Notes under the pieces: generated by a model
What the model saw: only the letters and a program-made list of their open reading frames with translations
The model's database searches: none
Told to the model about the DNA's origin: nothing
Position numbers and translations under genes: made by a program
Origin: Carnobacteriaceae bacterium zg-84
GTDB taxonomy: Bacteria; Bacillota; Bacilli; Lactobacillales; Aerococcaceae
Assembly (NCBI GenBank): GCA_013874835.1
Contig: CP059430.1
Coordinates: 1,444,864 to 1,508,863 of the forward strand
Direction: 5' to 3'
DNA: 64,000 nucleotides
In this document: piece by piece, positions 38,215-46,054 of the stretch
Position numbering within the stretch: the stretch's first letter is position 1
How the letters are laid out: every line of letters starts with the position of its first letter

Positions 38215-39039
38215 CTATAATTTACTACCTGATGTAGCAATCCCTTGAATAAATTGTTTTTGAAATAAAATATAAATAATAACCATTGGCCAAATAGCTA
38301 ACACCGATGCTGCCATCAACTGTGGATAATTCACAGAGTATGCACCCTGTATTTTAGAAAGCGCCGAAGAAAGCGTTGCTGCACTTGCATCAGAATTCAC
38401 AATTAAGGGCCACAATAAATCTTTAAAGGCAAATAATGCTGTAAAAATACCTAGTGCAATTAGACCAGATTTGGCTAAAGGTAACATAACTTTGAAAAAA
38501 GTTTGTCCAATATTACAGCCGTCTAATCTGGCTGCTTCCTCTAATTCCTTAGGCAATCCCATGAAAAATTGTCTTAATAAAAATGTACCAAATGCACTTA
38601 CCAATCCAGGAAAGACTAAGGCAAAAATTGTGTTACGCATACCTAATTGATTAATCATTAAATATTGTGGAATAACAAATAATTGACTTGGTACCATCAT
38701 TTGAAATAGCACTAAACCGAATAACAGATTACGTCCTGGAAATTCTAATCGTGCAAAAGCATATGCCGCCATTGCACTGAATAAAACAGAACTAATAATT
38801 CTCCATAACATCATCATAATCGTATTAAAATACAGCATAATAAAATTATTAGAACGAATGACTTCTGTATAATTCTCTGTTCTTAATTGACTAGGAAATA
38901 ATTGAAATGGATTCATTTGTGTAGATTCTGTCACTGTTTTAAATGATGTCAATACCATCCAAATAAATGGTACGATCATGCCTAAAGCAACAAAGATTAA
39001 AAAAGCATGTGTCAGTATTGATGTATAATATTTTTTCAT
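38215..39039 (-). CDS. Carbohydrate ABC transporter permease (MsmG/MalG type)
   Basis: Inner subunit of a CUT1-family sugar importer. 274 residues, six predicted membrane helices, and the EAA loop ELEEAARLDGCNIGQTFFKVMLPLAKSG that docks on the ATPase. Starts 12 bp after the partner permease. The stop lies 17 bp before the alpha-galactosidase ATG. The N-terminal EAA motif (EAARLDG) is well conserved. Confidence 0.94.
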   Translation of the reverse strand: MKKYYTSILTHAFLIFVALGMIVPFIWMVLTSFKTVTESTQMNPFQLFPSQLRTENYTEVIRSNNFIMLYFNTIMMMLWRIISSVLFSAMAAYAFARLEFPGRNLLFGLVLFQMMVPSQLFVIPQYLMINQLGMRNTIFALVFPGLVSAFGTFLLRQFFMGLPKELEEAARLDGCNIGQTFFKVMLPLAKSGLIALGIFTALFAFKDLLWPLIVNSDASAATLSSALSKIQGAYSVNYPQLMAASVLAIWPMVIIYILFQKQFIQGIATSGSKL

Positions 39040-39051
39040 TATTTACCTCCT

Positions 39052-39945
39052 CTACATATAGTTTACCCATTTTTTCTGTGCTTTCATTTGAATAACTGTA
39101 ATAATCAAAATAATGGCTAATAACAACATTACAATAGCTGAACCATAGCCTTTATCTGCATATTTAAATGAATTGTTATAGAATAAATAAACTAATGAAA
39201 CAGTCTTATCATAAGCAGGACTTGTCACACTCTCCATCATATAAATTGAATCAAACACTTGCATTGCTTGAATAATACTTGTTACAACAACAAAAAATAA
39301 GGTTGGCGATACAAGTGGTAACGTGATATGAAAAAACTGTTTCGTGGCACTTGCACCATCTATTTTTGCTGCCTCATAGAAGTCTTTCGGAATTTCTTGT
39401 AAACCAGCTAAAATTAAAATCATGCTATACCCCACAGTACTCCAAATACCAATAATAGCGATTGAATAAATAGCAATCGTTGGATCTTCTACCCAGTTCA
39501 CAGGTCCTAATCCAATTTGTTTCAAAAGGTAATTGATTAGTCCAAAATCAGTATTATAAAGCCATTTCCAAACCATTGTAACCGCAGCTGGTGCAGCAAC
39601 CATAGGTAAAAAATAAATCGTTCTATATACATGTTTCCCTTTTAATTTAGAATTTAAAAGTGTTGCTAAAATAAGAGCAAAGATAACTGTTATCGGTACG
39701 ACCAAGAGTGTATATTGAATTGTATTCCACGTTGCTTGCCATACTTGAGTATCTTCAAATAAACGTTTATAATTATCCAATCCAACAAAAATATTATTTT
39801 TCCCAAAATCACCACTCTTAAAAAAACTCATACGTAATGTTTCAAAAATAGGTATAATATTTAAAATGATTAGTCCGATAATTGTCGGTGCTACGAGAAA
39901 CCATCCCCAAAAGTATTCGTTCCACTTTTTATTTCTTTTTTTCAT
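39052..39945 (-). CDS. Carbohydrate ABC transporter permease (MsmF/MalF type)
   Basis: Second membrane subunit of the importer. 297 residues with six predicted helices and the EAA motif DFYEAAKIDGASATKQFFHITLPLVSPT. N-terminal NEYFWGWFLVAPTIIGLIILNIIPIFETL is typical of CUT1 MalF-like permeases. It follows the binding-protein gene across a terminator-like hairpin, so its transcript level should be lower than that of the binding protein. Confidence 0.94.
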   Translation of the reverse strand: MKKRNKKWNEYFWGWFLVAPTIIGLIILNIIPIFETLRMSFFKSGDFGKNNIFVGLDNYKRLFEDTQVWQATWNTIQYTLLVVPITVIFALILATLLNSKLKGKHVYRTIYFLPMVAAPAAVTMVWKWLYNTDFGLINYLLKQIGLGPVNWVEDPTIAIYSIAIIGIWSTVGYSMILILAGLQEIPKDFYEAAKIDGASATKQFFHITLPLVSPTLFFVVVTSIIQAMQVFDSIYMMESVTSPAYDKTVSLVYLFYNNSFKYADKGYGSAIVMLLLAIILIITVIQMKAQKKWVNYM

Positions 39946-39980
39946 TATCGATTTTTCCTCACTTTCAACAAAGCCTGTTA

Positions 39981-40026
39981 TAAAAAGGAAGAAGACATTG
40001 ACTTTAAACAGTTGCTGTCTTCTTCC
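39981..40026 (-). terminator. Intercistronic terminator or attenuator after the binding-protein gene
   Basis: Minus strand GGAAGAAGACA and TGTCTTCTTCC form an 11-bp perfect stem with an 18-nt loop, followed by TTTTTATAAC. It separates the binding-protein gene from the permeases and probably causes partial termination. Confidence 0.75.
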
Positions 40027-40040
40027 ATATTTATCTATGC

Positions 40041-41321
40041 TTATTTTTCAGAAGAAAGTTCTTCATTCATCATTTTAGCAACATCTTTACATGCTTCTTC
40101 AACTGTTTTTTGTCCTAAGTAAGCAGGTTTTAATAATTCATAAGATTTTTCTTCCCATTTTGATGTTGAATTAGAATAAGGTCTAATTTGTGCATCATCT
40201 ACCATATCAATAAAGGATTTAATATGGAAATTTTTATTTGAATCTACCCAAGTTGTCGCTGCCCCTTTATAAGCAGAAATCGCTACACCTAAACTTGCTT
40301 GCATATCTTGACCTTCTTTTGAACTTAAAAATTCAACCCATTTCCAAGATGCTTCTTTATGTTTTGTGTTGGCAGAAATAGCGTTTCCTAATCCATTGAA
40401 AATTGTCACACGTTTACCTGTGTTTCCTTTTGGTAATACAGCAATATCAAAATTATTTTTAATGTATTCATTATCATTAAATGAACTTAAATTCCATGAA
40501 CCGAATAACGCCATAGCAACTTGACCATTTTGAAGTGCTTCTGCACGTTTTTTGTCATCTGTAATTTCTGGAGATAATTTTTCTTTCACAAAACGCATGT
40601 AATATTCTAAAGCTTGAATTGTTTTTGGATTGTCATACCCTGATTTTTTATCAGGTGTAATTACTGTTCCATCGTTTTGATAAATAAAATTATAAAAACC
40701 TTCTTGATTATGTAAAGGTGCTAAAAATCCATATTGACTACCATCTTCTTTTGTTAATTTTTTAGCTACTTCATATAATTTATTCCAATCCCATGACTCA
40801 TCTGGATAAGCAACGCCTGCTTCATCGAACATTTTTTTGTTATACCATAGACCAATCGTGTCATAATCTTTCGGTACAGCATATTGTTTACCGCCAACAT
40901 TATAAATTTTATTTAACCCCTCTGGAAAATTCTCCAATTTAGCATCTTTACTTTTTGCTAAATAATCATCTAAACCCAATAACATATTATTTGAACCATA
41001 ACGGTAAATTTCATTTGAATGCATCCAGAATGTATCTGGCAATGTGCCTCCTGTTGCACCTGCTTCTAACATTGTCCAATACGCATCCCAATTCACTACT
41101 TGTATTTTAACTTTAATATCTTTATTTTTTTCTTCAAACTTATCTGCAATTTTTCTCAATCCTTTTTCTTGTCCTGAATCCCAAATTGCATAAGTGATTT
41201 CTGATTTTGTACCACTAGATTCTGATTCTGTTTTATTCGATGTATTTTGTGCACCATTCCCACATGCTGCCAACATAACTGTTGCTGAAATAGCACCAAT
41301 ATAAGACATTATTTTTCTCAT
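40041..41321 (-). CDS. Sugar ABC transporter substrate-binding lipoprotein (MsmE type)
   Basis: Extracellular solute receptor for the importer. The start at 41321 has GGAAGGGAAA upstream; the frame runs 7 codons further without a ribosome binding site. 426 residues. Signal peptide ISYIGAIS-type with lipobox LAAC (Cys about 20), then an ITYAIWDSGQEKGLRKIADKFEEKN opening typical of family 1 binding proteins, YAVPKDYDTIGLWYNKKMFDEAG, and GKRVTIFNGLGNAISANTKHKEASWKWVEFLSS. It heads the operon binding protein-permease-permease-GH36-MsmK-GH16. Confidence 0.94.
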   Translation of the reverse strand: MRKIMSYIGAISATVMLAACGNGAQNTSNKTESESSGTKSEITYAIWDSGQEKGLRKIADKFEEKNKDIKVKIQVVNWDAYWTMLEAGATGGTLPDTFWMHSNEIYRYGSNNMLLGLDDYLAKSKDAKLENFPEGLNKIYNVGGKQYAVPKDYDTIGLWYNKKMFDEAGVAYPDESWDWNKLYEVAKKLTKEDGSQYGFLAPLHNQEGFYNFIYQNDGTVITPDKKSGYDNPKTIQALEYYMRFVKEKLSPEITDDKKRAEALQNGQVAMALFGSWNLSSFNDNEYIKNNFDIAVLPKGNTGKRVTIFNGLGNAISANTKHKEASWKWVEFLSSKEGQDMQASLGVAISAYKGAATTWVDSNKNFHIKSFIDMVDDAQIRPYSNSTSKWEEKSYELLKPAYLGQKTVEEACKDVAKMMNEELSSEK

Positions 41322-41390
41322 AATTTTTCCCTTCCACTTCATTAAAAATTACAAACAAAGAATTTCATTTATTTGTATCTTTACTATAAT

Positions 41391-41408
41391 ATAAAAACGC
41401 TTTCTACA
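41391..41408 (-). promoter_or_regulatory. cre-like site at the sugar operon promoter
   Basis: Minus strand AGAAAGCGTTTTTA, two mismatches from the CcpA consensus TGNAANCGNWNNCW. It overlaps the likely promoter of the operon (TATTAT/TATAGT about 70-80 bp before the lipoprotein ATG), where binding would block RNA polymerase. Confidence 0.55.
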
Positions 41409-41470
41409 CGATACGATGACGTGACTCTAATATATGACCAAAGACCATTTTATGCTCTTTTTTATATATT

Positions 41471-41499
41471 TTGTCAAATCTTCATATAAATGATATACT
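41471..41499 (+). promoter_or_regulatory. Promoter of the AraC-type regulator gene
   Basis: TTGTCA, 17-bp spacer, TATACT; predicted start near 41506. Confidence 0.8.
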
Positions 41500-41505
41500 A
41501 TTTAC

Positions 41506-41519
41506 AGATAACGTTTTCA
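41506..41519 (+). promoter_or_regulatory. cre site at the regulator start point
   Basis: Minus strand TGAAAACGTTATCT fits TGNAANCGNWNNCW fully. It lies at or just after the predicted transcription start, 17 bp before the ATG, where CcpA would repress by roadblock or steric exclusion. Confidence 0.75.
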
Positions 41520-41535
41520 AGAAAGGGGATTATCT

Positions 41536-42411
41536 ATGTCAAACAATGCCACATTTCACATTTTCAATAATCATTCTTATGTTGATTTATATCCAATTCA
41601 ATTTGGAAAAGAAGCATGTGAACCACTCCACTCTTTTGGTCCATCTATTAAACAACATTATTTATTTCATTACATTATCTCTGGTAAAGGTACCTTTTTC
41701 CAAACAGAAAAACAAAAAGAATATCATTTAAATGCCGGACAAGGATTTTTAATTCCTCCAAATACAATTTGTAGCTACGAAGCCGATAAAGATGATCCTT
41801 GGACATACATTTGGATTGAACTAGACGGATTAAAAGCCGAACACTATTTCAAAAAAGCTCATTTAATGGATACAGAATATATTTTCACACAACCATTACC
41901 ACCTACTGAAAATGATGTCTATAAAGAAATGGAATATATTTTTCAACATTATCAATTATACAGCGCCAATATCATTGCACATGTGTATCTTTTTATGGAT
42001 GCTCTCATATCACTTGCAACCAATCAAGTAAACGTGCCAGAATATACCGCTAATGATTTATATATTACCGAAGCACTCCAATATATTGAACAGCATTATG
42101 CTGAAAATATTTGTATTGAGGATATTGCCGCACATTGTCATCTAAATCGCTCTTATTTCAGTCGATTATTTAAAGAAAATATGAACATGACACCCCAGCA
42201 GTTTTTAATACATTATCGACTAATTCGTTCATGCGATTTACTAAAACACACAAATGATAGTATCGCATCTATCGCAGAAGCTGTCGGCTATTCAAACCAA
42301 TTTAATTTCTCGGCTGCTTTTAAAAAATTTTTTAACCAATCTCCACACTCATGGAAAAAAGACTATGTAAAATCTCAGCAACATATGAAAAAGCCCTTTG
42401 ACAGTCAGTGA
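41536..42411 (+). CDS. AraC family transcriptional regulator (MsmR-like)
   Basis: Probable sugar-responsive activator of the divergent operon. 291 residues: N-terminal cupin sensor (HYIISGKGTFFQTEKQKEYHLNAGQGFLIPPNT) and C-terminal double helix-turn-helix (ENICIEDIAAHCHLNRSYFSRLFKENMNMTPQQFL...IASIAEAVGYSNQFNFSAAFKKFF). Divergent placement beside an msm-type operon and the family match support an MsmR-like role. GAAAGGGGA precedes the ATG. Its stop codon lies within a bidirectional terminator. Confidence 0.93.
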   Translation: MSNNATFHIFNNHSYVDLYPIQFGKEACEPLHSFGPSIKQHYLFHYIISGKGTFFQTEKQKEYHLNAGQGFLIPPNTICSYEADKDDPWTYIWIELDGLKAEHYFKKAHLMDTEYIFTQPLPPTENDVYKEMEYIFQHYQLYSANIIAHVYLFMDALISLATNQVNVPEYTANDLYITEALQYIEQHYAENICIEDIAAHCHLNRSYFSRLFKENMNMTPQQFLIHYRLIRSCDLLKHTNDSIASIAEAVGYSNQFNFSAAFKKFFNQSPHSWKKDYVKSQQHMKKPFDSQ

Positions 42412-42428
42412 CTATCAAAGGGCTTTTT
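42387..42428. terminator. Bidirectional terminator between the AraC gene and htpX
   Basis: 13-bp stem AAAAGCCCTTTGA/TCAAAGGGCTTTT extended by AGTCA/TGACT inside, with T runs on both strands. It serves the two convergent genes. Confidence 0.9.
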
Positions 42429-42429
42429 A

Positions 42430-43320
42430 TTACATATTTCTTAATCTAGCAATACGATTGGCTGTTGACGGATGTGTCGCAAACAGAGAATCTTTTTCTT
42501 TTTTATGTATTGGTGACGCAATATATAAGGCTGCACTTTGTGGGTCAACACCTTTCATATCAGGTGATTGAGAAATAATTTGTAAAGCAGATATAAGACC
42601 TTGAGGGTTTCTTGTAAACGAAACCGCCGTTGCATCTGCTAAATATTCTCGATTTCTCGACAAAGCTAATTGCGTAAGTGTTGATAATAACGGTGCTAAA
42701 AAAATCGCTAATATCGACACAATGAATAAAACAATACCGAGTACACTATTTTTATCATTATTATTAGACTTATGTCTACCACCAAATCGCATGCCATAGG
42801 AACTAAATTGAATTAATAATGCAATGGCTGTTCCTAATGCAACTAAAATTGTTTGTAAACGAACATCATAATTTTTGATATGTGAAAATTCATGTGCAAT
42901 GACACCTTCTAATTCTTCACGATTTAGTCGTTTTAACAATCCCGTTGTAACAGCTACTGCTGCTTTATCTGGTGACATACCTGTAGCAAATGCATTTGGT
43001 GAATCATCTTGAATGACATGAACACTTGGCATAGGTACTTGTGCCACAATCGCCATATCTTCAACAATATGCCATAACATTGGATACATTTCTTCGGTTA
43101 TTTGATGTGCATGATTTCTTTTCAATACAATTTCCGTTGACTGAGAAAGCATAGCAATAGCATATATGCCACCTAATACAGTAGCAATTATTGTACCAAT
43201 TAAAATATCATCAAACATAAAGTATCCAATAGCAATACCAACTGTTAAAAATAACAATGTATAAACAAGTAAAACAAGAATTGTTTTTCTCTTATTTTGT
43301 ATAATTTGTTGATGTAACAT
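42430..43320 (-). CDS. htpX: Zinc metalloprotease HtpX
   Basis: Membrane-bound M48 protease for quality control of membrane proteins. 296 residues: two N-terminal helices (about 12-32, 37-55), the zinc motif VIAHEFSHIKNYD (HExxH), two more helices after it, and the third ligand region LALSRNREYLADATAV (Glu). Starts about 10 bp after lemA; the lemA-htpX pair is a conserved two-gene operon. GAGGAAACG precedes the ATG. Confidence 0.96.
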   Translation of the reverse strand: MLHQQIIQNKRKTILVLLVYTLLFLTVGIAIGYFMFDDILIGTIIATVLGGIYAIAMLSQSTEIVLKRNHAHQITEEMYPMLWHIVEDMAIVAQVPMPSVHVIQDDSPNAFATGMSPDKAAVAVTTGLLKRLNREELEGVIAHEFSHIKNYDVRLQTILVALGTAIALLIQFSSYGMRFGGRHKSNNNDKNSVLGIVLFIVSILAIFLAPLLSTLTQLALSRNREYLADATAVSFTRNPQGLISALQIISQSPDMKGVDPQSAALYIASPIHKKEKDSLFATHPSTANRIARLRNM

Positions 43321-43329
43321 ACGTTTCCT

Positions 43330-43887
43330 CTAATCGAATGATACTTTTGGAACATTTCTTTCTTCTTGTGGTGTTTCAAGAACACTTTCTTCTTTAAAAC
43401 CACCAATAGAAGCAATAATATTTGTTGGAATAGATTGTACTTTAATATTGTAATTGACAACACTTGAATTATATAGTTGTCTTGAGTAAGCAATTTTATT
43501 TTCTGTATTTGTTAATTCTTCTTGTAAGGATAAGAAATTTTGATTTGCTTTTAATTCAGGATAAGACTCACTTAATGCAAAAATAGATTTTAATGCACCT
43601 GTAATTTGATTAGATGTCTCCATAATTTCTTGTGGTGTTGCACCTTGCATGTTCACTAATTGATTACGTGCAGCAATCACTTTTTCTAATGTTTCTTGCT
43701 CATGTTTTGCATATCCTTTTACTGTTGACACTACATTTGGAATTAAATCATTACGACGTTTTAATTGAACGTCTACTTGTGCCCATGCTTCTTTAATCCA
43801 ACCTCTTGATTTTACTAAACCATTATATGTTGCGATACCCCACAAAACAACGATTGCGACGATACCTAAAATAATTAACCATACCAT
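43330..43887 (-). CDS. lemA: LemA family protein
   Basis: 185-residue protein with one N-terminal membrane helix (1-20) and an all-helical body: WAQVDVQLKRRNDLIPNVVSTVKGYAKHEQETLEKVIAARN is the LemA signature. The N-terminus is expected outside and the bundle probably on the other face of the membrane. Biochemical role unknown; the pairing with HtpX suggests a link to membrane quality control. It has its own strong promoter. Confidence 0.95.
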   Translation of the reverse strand: MVWLIILGIVAIVVLWGIATYNGLVKSRGWIKEAWAQVDVQLKRRNDLIPNVVSTVKGYAKHEQETLEKVIAARNQLVNMQGATPQEIMETSNQITGALKSIFALSESYPELKANQNFLSLQEELTNTENKIAYSRQLYNSSVVNYNIKVQSIPTNIIASIGGFKEESVLETPQEERNVPKVSFD

Positions 43888-43915
43888 GATAATATTCTCC
43901 TTTTCTTTTTTTATA

Positions 43916-43944
43916 ATTATATACTATTCAAGTATACATTTCAA
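43916..43944 (-). promoter_or_regulatory. Promoter of lemA-htpX
   Basis: Minus strand TTGAAA, 17-bp spacer, TATAAT. Confidence 0.85.
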
Positions 43945-44045
43945 AAGACTTGATAACATCAGCCAAAAGACTGAAGTATGACTTTTCTTTTTATTTAAAA
44001 AATGCTACACTAATTCCAGCACATCATGACGCAAAGGAGCCTTAC

Positions 44046-44657
44046 ATGGTCATTATTTTTATTCTTTTAGCCTACTTACTGGGCTCTATCCCATCTGGTA
44101 TTTGGATAGGAAAGTATTTTTACCAAATAGACATTAGAGAACACGGCAGTGGAAATAGTGGTTCCACCAATACCTTCCGTGTTTTAGGAAAAAAAGCAGG
44201 CATTATTGTACTTCTTATAGACATCTTAAAAGGTACGATTCCAACATTATTAGCTAACTTTTTTATTAAAACAGATATCAATCCTTTAATCATTGGATTA
44301 TTTGCTATTTTAGGACATACATTTTCTCTTTTTGCCAATTTTAGAGGTGGAAAAGCAGTAGCAACAAGCGCAGGTGTTATCCTTGCCATTTATCCATTTT
44401 TTCTTTTAAGTGGTATTTTATTATTTTTAATCTTACTCTACTTTTCACGTATGGTTAGTTTATCAAGTATGTTAACAGCATTTTTATTAAGTTTAGCTTC
44501 TTTATTTTTACAAGATACTATTTTTACAATTTTTTGTTTTTCATTAACAGTATTTATCATTTATCGACACCGTTCTAATATTGAACGCATTCGACAAAAA
44601 ACTGAATCAAAAGTTCCTTTTGGATACAAACACAAAAAAAAGCAGTCTAAATTTTAA
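44046..44657 (+). CDS. plsY: Acyl-phosphate glycerol-3-phosphate acyltransferase
   Basis: Membrane enzyme transferring an acyl group from acyl phosphate to glycerol 3-phosphate, the first step of phospholipid synthesis. 203 residues from the ATG at 44046 (AAAGGAGCC upstream; the frame extends further back without support). Motifs: LLGSIPSGIWIGKYF, REHGSGNSGSTNTFRVLGKKAG and GHTFSLFANFRGGKAVATSAG are the three conserved PlsY loops. Five or more membrane helices. It uses the product of GpsA. A shared terminator separates it from a convergent gene. Confidence 0.96.
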   Translation: MVIIFILLAYLLGSIPSGIWIGKYFYQIDIREHGSGNSGSTNTFRVLGKKAGIIVLLIDILKGTIPTLLANFFIKTDINPLIIGLFAILGHTFSLFANFRGGKAVATSAGVILAIYPFFLLSGILLFLILLYFSRMVSLSSMLTAFLLSLASLFLQDTIFTIFCFSLTVFIIYRHRSNIERIRQKTESKVPFGYKHKKKQSKF

Positions 44658-44668
44658 GACTGCTTTTT
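44633..44668. terminator. Bidirectional terminator between plsY and the 138-residue gene
   Basis: Stem AAAAGCAGTCT/AGACTGCTTTT with an 8-nt loop and A/T runs on both sides; it includes the stop codons of both convergent genes. Confidence 0.88.
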
Positions 44669-45070
44669 CAAGTTTTCTGTTAAAATATCAATAATATCCT
44701 CAACTTCATCTTGCAAATCACACACTTTTTCAAGAGTATTTTTAATATCTCTTTGAACCTTGAAATCTGTAAATAGATTATCAAACCAAATATCCCACCC
44801 TCTATTTTTATCGGCATTGAGCATATTTGGACTAAGTGTTAAAGTAATTCCATTTAAATAAGAGGATAATTCATTGCATAATTTTTCTACTTCTTTTAAG
44901 TCTTTATAAGCATTATCCATTTTTTCACGTTTTACCAGAGATGTGAAAAAACCACCAGACCATAAATCGTATATTCCCCAATTTTTCGCGGATGATAATA
45001 TATTTTTTGTTATAACTAATTTTTCTCTAAGTGTATAAGCAATATTTAATGCTTGACTGATATTTTGCAT
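44654..45070 (-). CDS. Uncharacterised helical protein (138 aa)
   Basis: No named family assigned. The sequence is soluble and mostly alpha-helical with two Trp/Gly-rich turns: SSAKNWGIYDLWSGGFFTSLVKREKMDNA and RGWDIWFDNLFTDFKVQRDI. The same W-D-GG-F pattern followed by D.WFDN.F.D occurs, as I recall it, in a widespread uncharacterised Firmicutes family of similar length. The C-terminal half has heptad-like spacing. AAAGGGAGCG precedes the ATG. It stands alone, convergent with plsY. Function unknown. Confidence 0.7.
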   Translation of the reverse strand: MQNISQALNIAYTLREKLVITKNILSSAKNWGIYDLWSGGFFTSLVKREKMDNAYKDLKEVEKLCNELSSYLNGITLTLSPNMLNADKNRGWDIWFDNLFTDFKVQRDIKNTLEKVCDLQDEVEDIIDILTENLKKQS

Positions 45071-45135
45071 ATTTCTCGCTCCCTTTCTTCATTAAAAAGT
45101 ATACACTTTTTTTGTATCAATTCATCATACTTTAG

Positions 45136-45163
45136 TTGCATTATTTTTATAATCGTGTATGAT
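45136..45163 (+). promoter_or_regulatory. Promoter of the gamma-glutamyl hydrolase gene
   Basis: TTGCAT, 16-bp spacer, TATGAT, about 35 bp before the ATG. Confidence 0.6.
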
Positions 45164-45197
45164 ATTCTCATACTATTTTAATTTAGGAGGTCATTCC

Positions 45198-45935
45198 ATG
45201 ACAAAACCAGTAATAATTGGCATTGCCGGAAATCAGCTCACAAACGACACAACATTGATCAATAATTTAGGGATTGCGTATACACCCCTCAATTTTGTAA
45301 AAGGTGTCTGTCAAGCTGGTGGACTTCCTGTTATGTTACCCATTCAAGATTCTAAACATGCAAAAGATTATATAAATGCTATTGACGGATTGATTTTAGC
45401 AGGTGGTCAAGATATTTCTCCTAGCTATTATGGAGAAGAACCTATTTTAGAGTTAGGTACTACTTTACCCATTCGAGATGCATTCGAATTTTCGCTTTTA
45501 GAAGAAGCACTAAAACAAAATAAACCTGTTTTTGCAATATGTAGAGGATTACAACTTGTAAATGTATTTTTAGGAGGTTCTCTTTACCAAGATATTCATA
45601 AACAAACAAACTCAACCATTCAACACTTACAAAAAACAGATCCTCATTATGTTGCACATAGTTTATCTATCGAAAAAGATAGTTTATTACATCGTATCTG
45701 GCAAACAGAAACAACATATGTGAATACCTTTCATCATCAAGCTGTTAAAACACTTGGTTCCTCTTTACGTGCAACGGCTTTTTCACCAGATGGATTTATC
45801 GAAGCGTTTGAATGGGAAAATAATAGCCAATACTTATTAGCTGTGCAATGGCACCCTGAAATCTTATTACAAGAACATCATGAACAATCTCGTGCCTTAT
45901 TCGAAGATTTTGTTAAACAGTGTGCATCACACTAA
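45198..45935 (+). CDS. Gamma-glutamyl-gamma-aminobutyrate hydrolase family protein
   Basis: Class I glutamine amidotransferase-like hydrolase of the PuuD type, expected to cleave gamma-glutamyl amides. 245 residues from ATG 45198 (AGGAGG upstream). Motifs: GLILAGGQDISPSYYGEEP, the nucleophile Cys in FAICRGLQLVNVFLGGSLYQD, FHHQAVK, and the His-Glu pair in AVQWHPE. No polyamine genes are nearby, so the substrate is uncertain. Own promoter and terminator: a single-gene unit. Confidence 0.92.
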   Translation: MTKPVIIGIAGNQLTNDTTLINNLGIAYTPLNFVKGVCQAGGLPVMLPIQDSKHAKDYINAIDGLILAGGQDISPSYYGEEPILELGTTLPIRDAFEFSLLEEALKQNKPVFAICRGLQLVNVFLGGSLYQDIHKQTNSTIQHLQKTDPHYVAHSLSIEKDSLLHRIWQTETTYVNTFHHQAVKTLGSSLRATAFSPDGFIEAFEWENNSQYLLAVQWHPEILLQEHHEQSRALFEDFVKQCASH

Positions 45936-45949
45936 AATAGACTACCAGT

Positions 45950-45984
45950 GAGTTAAATCGATACTTTCGGTTTAACTCTTTTTT
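45950..45984 (+). terminator. Terminator of the gamma-glutamyl hydrolase gene
   Basis: Stem GAGTTAAA/TTTAACTC with a 12-13 nt loop, then six T. Confidence 0.85.
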
Positions 45985-46054
45985 ATCAATAGGATAAAAG
46001 TGTTTTTTTATAGGTTATTTGTTATACTTAACAAGAAAAGATAGGAGGTATGTC

